The position numbers and the translations under genes were made by a program. Source: Curvularia sp. ZM96 (taxonomy: Eukaryota; Ascomycota; Dothideomycetes; Pleosporales; Pleosporaceae). Taken from it: 64,000 nucleotides of DNA. Shown one piece after another: positions 57,585 to 64,000 of this stretch. Every line of letters starts with the position of its first letter. Positions within the stretch are counted from its first letter, which is position 1. Where the stretch lies: contig JAJGBQ010000001.1 in assembly GCA_022457065.1 (NCBI GenBank), positions 1,984,001 through 2,048,000 on the forward strand, given 5' to 3'. Below the pieces are notes generated by a model. That model searched no databases. It was given only the letters and a program-made list of their open reading frames with translations, and was not told where the DNA came from.

Positions 57585-58479
57585 TTCGACAACAGGCCCC
57601 CCAAGGCTTAGTATCACAGGTGTCTACCGTGTGTGACACGTACCTCATCGCTAGATGCGTTATTTCACGACCTACCATACATGACAAGGCAATTTGCAGC
57701 CATAGCTACTCTTTTTGTGGGGAAATTCGATGTTTTGGAAGAATGATGTGGGCGAGCAATGATTGCTCAACGCATTTTACAGGACCGGTTCTCAAGGGCT
57801 TGATACCCTCCGATGTCGCCATCGGTGTATATGTATTTATCTAATGGAACATCCATTGTCTCAAAGTCATGAATGCATCATCTAGATTGAACATTTTCTC
57901 ATCTATACCTTTCCGTAGTAGTTTAGTTTATGTTTGCAATAACCGGCTGACGTCTGCAAACTTAGCTTGCATAGGCCAAACAGTCAACTAGAAGATCTTT
58001 CCTAACAAGTATATCTCTATAAGTACCTTTTATTTCTCGCAATCATGTCTAATCTTCCAAAATCGATGAGTGGATGGTAGTTGACGCTCATGCAAGCGGT
58101 ACACAATGCCACATCGGACTCAGATCTTTATCCTTGCGCTATTTTCCCTTTATCATACCAATGTTTCCCTTAAACAAGTCGAAATACTTCCCTCTTCCAC
58201 TTAGTTTCTCTTCAGAGCATTCCATGGCACTTACCAAGCCTGCTTTCCATACACTGTCACACACCTTCCAAGACCCCGACAGTGATCAGGCGCAACGTGT
58301 CCTAGGAAACTGGCATGGTGCCTTGGAAAGAAACCACGGTGCGCTCCTATAGGAGGTCTTCTTTGGCTTTCCTTCCCTCTTAACATGATCCACCTCCAGT
58401 GAGCTCGCTATCGCTATCGCACACTCGTATAGTACCATTGCTAGCTAACACTACCGCCCGCTAAATCACACCATTCACG
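57585..58479. other. Intergenic region
   Basis: 895 bp, moderately AT-rich. The ORF at 58,074-58,352 shows no protein features. Nothing else was recognised. Confidence 0.45.
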
Positions 58480-59601
58480 ATGAGTCAGGAAGGATCAGAA
58501 GAATGGGAGACAGCTTCTGAACGGAGCAACCAGGGGTACGAATTAATACCTGCTGTGTCTTTCAGCAATATTATTGACAAAGGATGGACCAAAGAAGAGG
58601 TACTAACTAGCATGAGTAGTGACCATGAAAACGCAGATCCCGGCACCGGTCAAGAAGCCTCGGGTCCAGGAACAGTACCAGAAACGGAGCTGTTGTTTTT
58701 CAAGAAGAGCCCGGAAGAAGTTGAAAGGGATGCGTACGTCTCGCTTCCCTCTCACATTCTGACCCACAATAGCGCGCGACCTCCTTCAGAAAGCAGTGGA
58801 GTTGACGACTCTGAACCAAACTGCGCTCAAGAACTCAAGTCCCACGCATTGAACTCTTGCTTACATAGCTGTTTCCTCAGAGCCGCTGTAATTAGCCGCA
58901 CCTCATCCATCTCGTCGCAGCTGGGTAGCCTTTCCATCTCTGAACTTACTTCACTGCCGCCCCAATCGCAAACTCAACAGCTTCGAACCTCTACTTCCCC
59001 AGAGCGGCTCTCCCATGATCCGCAACACATTCGCCCACCCACGTCTCCTGTACTAGAGCCCCACAAACCAAACTCCTCAACCCAAAAACGCGGCCCAGGC
59101 GTCCCACGGAATCCTGTCTCAGACACCTGGCGCGACGAGGCGTACACAAAGAAAGATTCCGGAAAGGGCAAGATGGTTGACGTAGCAAAGCAGCAAGATA
59201 GGTGGAGATGCGAGAATTGTGGCCACCTGAATAACGGAGGTGTTGCGGCCTCTGAGGTCAAGATAAAAGGGGCCATACAAATCCATGGTTCCATTCCACC
59301 TGGCATCGCACCCGGCGACGTAGTCAAATGCGCACACTGTGGCGAGCAGCTGTTTCTTGAGCTCACACGCTATGATCCCAGAGAGGAAGCTGAAGATGGC
59401 GTGCGCTGGAATGCTGTCGATGATCCTGACCAAATCAAAGCTCTAAGAAGGGAAGTCTTGAGAGGTACAGCGCTGAACAGAGTTAGGGAACGATGGAGGG
59501 AAGATGAGAAGCGTCTTCGGAAAGAGGAGAGTGTAGAGAAAACAGAAGATCAGGCAAACACAATGGATCAAGGCGCAGACGAGTGGGAGGATGAGGATTA
59601 G
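58480..59601 (+). CDS. Unrecognised acidic protein with a zinc-ribbon-like C-x2-C pair
   Basis: A single frame encodes 373 aa. I do not recognise a family. Visible features are an acidic, disordered N-terminus with SFSNIIDKGWTKEE, a Ser/Pro-rich middle, and a C-terminal part with two CxxC knuckles (RCENCGHLNNGG and VKCAHCGEQ, about 50 residues apart) that may hold one zinc ion. A highly charged helix follows (RRVLRGTALNR-like, then REDEKRLRKEE) before a DEWEDED end. A Cys-rich piece at about residues 123-137 (LNSCLHSCFL) and the stretch at 58,734-58,772 look like possible unremoved introns, so the model may need splicing changes. The gene stands alone between the RBR ligase and LAS21. Confidence 0.65.
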   Translation: MSQEGSEEWETASERSNQGYELIPAVSFSNIIDKGWTKEEVLTSMSSDHENADPGTGQEASGPGTVPETELLFFKKSPEEVERDAYVSLPSHILTHNSARPPSESSGVDDSEPNCAQELKSHALNSCLHSCFLRAAVISRTSSISSQLGSLSISELTSLPPQSQTQQLRTSTSPERLSHDPQHIRPPTSPVLEPHKPNSSTQKRGPGVPRNPVSDTWRDEAYTKKDSGKGKMVDVAKQQDRWRCENCGHLNNGGVAASEVKIKGAIQIHGSIPPGIAPGDVVKCAHCGEQLFLELTRYDPREEAEDGVRWNAVDDPDQIKALRREVLRGTALNRVRERWREDEKRLRKEESVEKTEDQANTMDQGADEWEDED

Positions 59602-59922
59602 GGCATTCACGCATTCATGAACAGAGCTATAACGCTAGAAACACATTAGCTAGAACAAAGCAAGAAGACCAATCTCAAAATGGCAGAACAGTACGCAAGA
59701 TAAGCACATCGTCCACATCCATTTCCCCTTTGGGCTCTCCACTCCTGTAACCAGTAAAACCAGATACTCAAAACGAGCTTGCCTACGAGGGCAACCTATC
59801 AACACAGTAAACAAAAAGCAAATGTGACAACTACAGCTACTCTTAAGAGTAGGGATGTTCCTATAATATAGAATGGTTTCGTAGACAGCCATTGCCCTGT
59901 TTCACCAGTTGTGGGAGAGCCC
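59602..59922. other. Convergent intergenic region, unknown gene / LAS21
   Basis: 321 bp between two 3' ends. No feature was seen. Confidence 0.5.
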
Positions 59923-62900
59923 TCACCAGCTCCCCAGCCACCAAACACACCCGCCCAAGCCCAGCGTAACACCCAAATGCCACGCGACACCCCAAGCCAT
60001 TGCAAAAAGATACTTTGGGCTAAACACCGTCCAGATGAACAAATGTTGTCTCAGTACCGTACACGCCAGCATAACAGCCGCGAGCATAGCACCCGTCCAA
60101 AACGTCAACAGTGCTAGATGCGCCACCCACTCCTTGCTCGTTGCGCGTGTCTCTCTCGCCTTGTCCTCCTTAGTCGCTAGCTCTTTGAGCCACTCACGCT
60201 CTCTTGCCACCCAATCCGCAACATGCATCTCCGACGTGTCGACGAATCGCTGCATGCGGCCGTGGGAGCCCAGCAGCAAGAGGCCCGCGAGTGACCAGTA
60301 TATAGGCCCGGCCCAGTTAGATGCAAAGACGAGGACTCCGACGGCGACGATGTTGTAGTCTGAGATTCCGTTGTACGAGTTTGAGAGGTCGATGGAGGAG
60401 ATGGAGTTTGAGTTTCCGAGGGCGAAGAAGGCGGTTTGCGAGAGGAGGAGCGTGGTTAGTGTTGCTGATGCTGGAGTGAGGTCGAGGAAGGCTGGGTGGT
60501 GGTTAGTTGGGGTAAATGGGATGGAGAGGGAACTAGGGGCCTCTCTGCGCATGATCTGGTGGGGCTTACAGAGGAACATATATTGGAGGCGGAAGAGGAA
60601 GTATAGAGGTATGTTCTGGGCTTTTGTTTGTGTGAGGAGGAAGAGCGTGGTTAGGTCGAAGAAGGCGACGGCTAGGTCTAGAAGCGCCATGATTGTTAGT
60701 AGTCGTTCTCAGAGGAAATAACTCAATGGTAGAAGTTGACATACCGCCGTTACCCTGGGCTCCGCGCCTCTTTCTCCTACTCGATCGAGTCCATTCTCCA
60801 AACGTGATCCAGCATCCGCTCAGAAGCAGACCTCCAAACACCATGCGTGCAAGACCAACGAGATCCAACGTTCCGATCTTCGCCATCAGATCCGTGCTGA
60901 TGCCGCTGGTCAACTCAGGCGCATCCTTTGCCGTGAAAGCAAGCTTGAAGACAAATGCCGTGCCACATAGTGGCAGCACAGCCATAGTACCAAACATACG
61001 GTTCTGATCCGTCGACTCAACCTCAACATTACGAGCTCTTTCATTGTTCTCAAATGTTCCGATAGAGCGTGCGACATGTCTTGCTAGTCGAATGGTAACG
61101 TCCATGTACGTAGCGCCAATAAGCACCCATAGAATGGCAGAGTTTCTTCCATGAAATATGCCGCTGTTCACGATATCATCGGCGCCAGCATACTTTTGTC
61201 CAGTCTGGTTCCACCGCCGTATGATTCTGTGAATGGCTAATGCCATGATTGCAGGGTGGAAGATCCACTTGTTGTACCATTCCTTTCGCATATTGTTAAG
61301 GAAAAGGCAGAAGAACCAGCCCGAGGAAGCCCAGTACCAGAAGTTATGCTCTTCTTCCACATACGATGATGCGAACATAAGGATGGCATACAAGGCGATA
61401 GACAGGCTGAAATAGACGCCAGCCGGTGTGATGGGCCGGAAAGAAGGGAGAGTGAAGAAGGACAAGGCACAGATGAGCAAGGCCAGCCCCGTACCCGTGA
61501 AGAGACGTGGAAGGTTGTAGTTAGAAGCTGTGCTAGACATCGTCTCCTGAGCCATGTGCATGAACTGATGCCGTTAGTGTGAGTCTTCCAGTATTTGAAT
61601 CAGCTTGGCATAGCCAGCAACGAAAGCTTACTTTGTAGAAATCTGTAACATCATTCTTTCCATCAGTCAATGAAGCGATAACTGCTCCCCAGAGACAAGC
61701 CAACTTTTGGCCATCGTTTGCCTATACACATCAATAACAAGTCCTTAGTGAAGCGCTAAATCGCAAAACCCACATTATATCCTTGTGCACACTCGGGGGC
61801 GTGTTCTGATTTCACAAGTGATTCCTCAAACTTCAGATTACTGTACTTGGCCGCAACAATCTTCTTCATTTGCTTCGCATTGCGGTAGAGAAGCTGGATG
61901 CGATCCAAAGCTGTACTTCGTCAGTTGTACCCATCGACCAGATAGTGTTCCTACTTACGCTTATCCCAGAAGGGAAGGAAATCTTCAAGAAAGACACCGA
62001 GATTGTTTTGGGGGACAGGAAATCCCAGTAAACCAGCCAGTGTTGGAGCGATATCGCTCTGCTCAACCATGCGGTAAAAGTCAAACTCGCCTTCAGTCTT
62101 CGGCTTCACTGGGCTCAGCCTGTCTACAGGTTTGGTGATTTTGGTGAGCTTGGGGCTCATAAAGACGAGTGCTGGGGATGTCTCGCCAGGGGAAGAACCT
62201 CCGTGGTTGCCGCCATCGTTCATACCGTGGTCGCCGCAAAGAACGAACAGTGTGTTTGAAAGGTGATCCTCGTTTTCAATTGCGGAGTAAATGTCGCGAA
62301 CGATCGCATCCATTTCAATCTGCTTTGGTATCATATTGGGGCTTCGTAATAATTAGTACTGTAGACTATCAATTTGGATGCAGCCCTCACCTCTTAGGGC
62401 CAGCCTTGTGGCCAATATGATCTAGACCCAAATAATGCATGATCATTGCATTCCAGTCACTGTTCAGCAACTCATTTGGAACATGTCTTGTCACGTTATT
62501 GTCAACCTCTGTGAAATCCTGCACTTGAAATCAACATTCTATTATTCCTATATACGACAGGGCGCTTGTGACTGACCGAGACAAAAAAGCTGCTCGTTCC
62601 GTCTGCGCGCTCGAAGACATTTGGAAAGAGCTTCAACCAGGTATCATCGCCGTACATGACCAGCTTTCCTTTGCCATTTTCAAAGTCCTTTGCTTTGATC
62701 TGCGCGAGCCATGTGTCCTGTGTCGCGAGGGTCGACGTGGTGTCTGACTCGGCAAAGTTAAGGATTACGTCTACAAAGGAGGGGATGGAGCCTGTAGTGA
62801 TGGCTTTTACACGTGGCATAGTGATTGTAGGAGAGGTTGCGTGGGCTGTGAATGGTAGTGCGGTTCCATCGCGAATTAGACTGAGACGTTTTAGCTGCGA

Positions 62901-63201
62901 TGCGATTGTTGGGCATAATTCTCCGAATGCTATCGTACCTCTGGACAAAGACCATGCCGCTATCCTCGCCGTATACAAAGTCACTTCTGAGCGCGTCGAC
63001 AACCATGAAGACGACCTTGTCGAATGGCGGGGCAGGTGGCTTGTGCCAGTCATTGCCGAGTATCTCAGAGAATCCAAGGTCTTCATACCGGGCCAGACCA
63101 GGCATGAAGGGTTTGTACGGAAAGAAGCCAGTCGCGAAGACCAGTATCGCGACTGGGATCAGTAAGTTTGCGACCGCCAGAAGAAGTGTTCGAGGCGCCA
63201 T
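59923..63201 (-). CDS. LAS21: GPI ethanolamine phosphate transferase 2 (Las21/Gpi7)
   Basis: Minus strand, nine exons: 63201-62939, 62880-62577, 62518-62391, 62341-61959, 61910-61774, 61721-61632, 61564-60745, 60677-60570 and 60491-59923, giving 933 aa. Each joint keeps the frame. A signal-anchor helix opens the protein (LLLAVANLLIPVAILVFATGF). The lumenal alkaline-phosphatase-like domain has FMVVDALRSDF, SPTITMPRVKAIT (the Thr is the expected nucleophile) and CGDHGMNDGGNHGG for metal binding. The last half is about a dozen membrane helices. The LGLDHIGHKAGP segment and the overall order match PIG-G/Las21 rather than Mcd4 or Gpi13. In the ER it adds ethanolamine phosphate to the second mannose of the GPI anchor. 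Donors at 61773 (GTGGGT) and 62576 (GTCAGT) are weaker than the rest. Confidence 0.93.
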
Positions 63202-63451
63202 TGTAACGTAGTTGCCTGTTGATTAGTCAATTGAGAGGTTGCGAGGAGCGGAAATTGTCATGGCGAGCGCCAGTCAGTGCCTAGAGAATTTCGGCGCGTC
63301 CAACATGGTATTGGAAGACGCGACGTTACAATTGAGGCCTCGAAGTCAGGGTCCTGGTCTAGCCTAAAGTGACTTAGTCAGATACAATGACATCACTACC
63401 TCGGAAGTCAGTTTCCCCAACTGTCCGCAGTTTGCTTCAACACAGACATCC

Positions 63452-63991
63452 ATGTACCGAACACCTCTGGGATTGAGTGGTTTTGCAAGGACGCGATACC
63501 CTGTACACATCCCGGCCTCGCGCATTCTACTACCAGTTCGCGCTATTCGCTCTTCTGCCCGCATCACGACGGCCGATCGAAGTCTCGAAAAACAGCTTTC
63601 CATATACCTTCGACAGCAACAGCTCTCCCGTGACTCTAGGTCCTCAAGAAAGCATTCAAACATGTCATTCCTTCTCCCTGGTCTCCGAAGAGGCCTGGTG
63701 CTCAGCACGCCACTCATTCTCTCGACGCCTCTCCTTGCATATCAGTTTCGGAACATGCAGCGCGTACGCTGTGACGGGCCCGATCCAATCACCAAAATTA
63801 CAAGTGATTTGAAGAACAACTACACCAACGAAGCAAAAACGCCTGTTGTTACACATTCGGGTGCGATAAACCCCAGAGCAATCCGACAAATCAGTATGGG
63901 AAGCATTCTCGGCGTTATTGGAGGGCTGGGGATTAGTGTGTTTAGCAAGCCATTGGCTATACTGATTGGATTAGGCATCTTTGCTTTACAG
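63452..63991 (+). CDS. FUN14-family mitochondrial outer-membrane-type protein, 5' part
   Basis: The first exon is open from ATG 63452 to a donor CAG|GTGAGT at 63991/63992 (180 codons, phase 0). The rest lies beyond the window. From Met71 (63662) the sequence MSFLLPGLRRGLVLSTPL leads to CDGPDPITKITSDLKNNY and IRQISMGSILGVIGGLGISVFSKPLAILIGLGI, the double-glycine hydrophobic segment of FUN14/FUNDC proteins, which act at the mitochondrial outer membrane in lipid handling and mitophagy. The 70-codon extension before Met71 is Arg/Ser-rich and acid-poor (RILLPVRAIRSSARITTADR), like a mitochondrial presequence, and has no stop. Either start is possible. It diverges from LAS21 over 250 bp. Confidence 0.8.
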
Positions 63992-64000
63992 GTGAGTTTG

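Overview
The window is nuclear DNA of a filamentous ascomycete, most likely a dothideomycete close to the Pleosporales. The species cannot be fixed from the sequence alone. The evidence is the gene style: mostly single genes with introns of about 50-100 nt, GTNNGT donors, CTAAC or CTGAC branch sites, no operons, and a fungal gene set (STE12, SMI1/KNR4, LAS21, BRX1, INO80, DUF7580 and DUF7730 proteins). No tRNA, rRNA, CRISPR array or intact transposon was seen. Exon joins below were worked out by hand from splice signals, reading phase and family sequence, and each spliced frame was checked for divisibility by three.

Left part (1-21,050): a truncated N-terminal amidase gene (NTA1) diverges from a COQ8/ABC1 kinase gene. 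Cardiolipin synthase (CRD1) follows on the minus strand. STE12 sits inside about 11 kb that holds no other convincing gene: 5.3 kb upstream, with three exact pheromone-response-element matches and simple repeats, and 2.9 kb downstream. Next come a short-chain dehydrogenase-like gene with a missing active-site tyrosine, a WDR70 gene and the mitochondrial SSB gene RIM1.

Middle part (21,600-42,750): an ankyrin-repeat gene interrupted by one in-frame TGA, then MTO1 (mitochondrial tRNA modification) and SMI1/KNR4 (cell wall regulation). After these lies the most unusual locus. A DUF7580 protein gene (31,082-33,009, minus) diverges over 481 bp from a very large gene (33,491-39,905, plus). The large gene joins a fungal C2H2 zinc-finger module, a macro domain, an RRM, a second macro domain, an acidic tail with 46 uninterrupted GAA codons and, beyond an in-frame TGA, a PH-like plus winged-helix-like tail. 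An F-box gene and a DUF7730 gene follow.

Right part (42,970-64,000): BRX1 (60S ribosome assembly) diverges from INO80 (chromatin remodeller, with an upstream micro-ORF). Then come a TPT/SLC35-type transporter, a small glycine-rich protein with a myristoylation signal, an RBR ubiquitin ligase, an unrecognised acidic zinc-ribbon-like protein, the nine-exon LAS21 gene (GPI anchor ethanolamine-phosphate transferase) and the 5' part of a FUN14-family gene that leaves the window at a splice donor.

Most genes are unrelated housekeeping functions. Five act in mitochondria (COQ8, CRD1, RIM1, MTO1, FUN14-like). The DUF7580 / C2H2-macro-RRM-macro pair is the best candidate here for an undescribed system.
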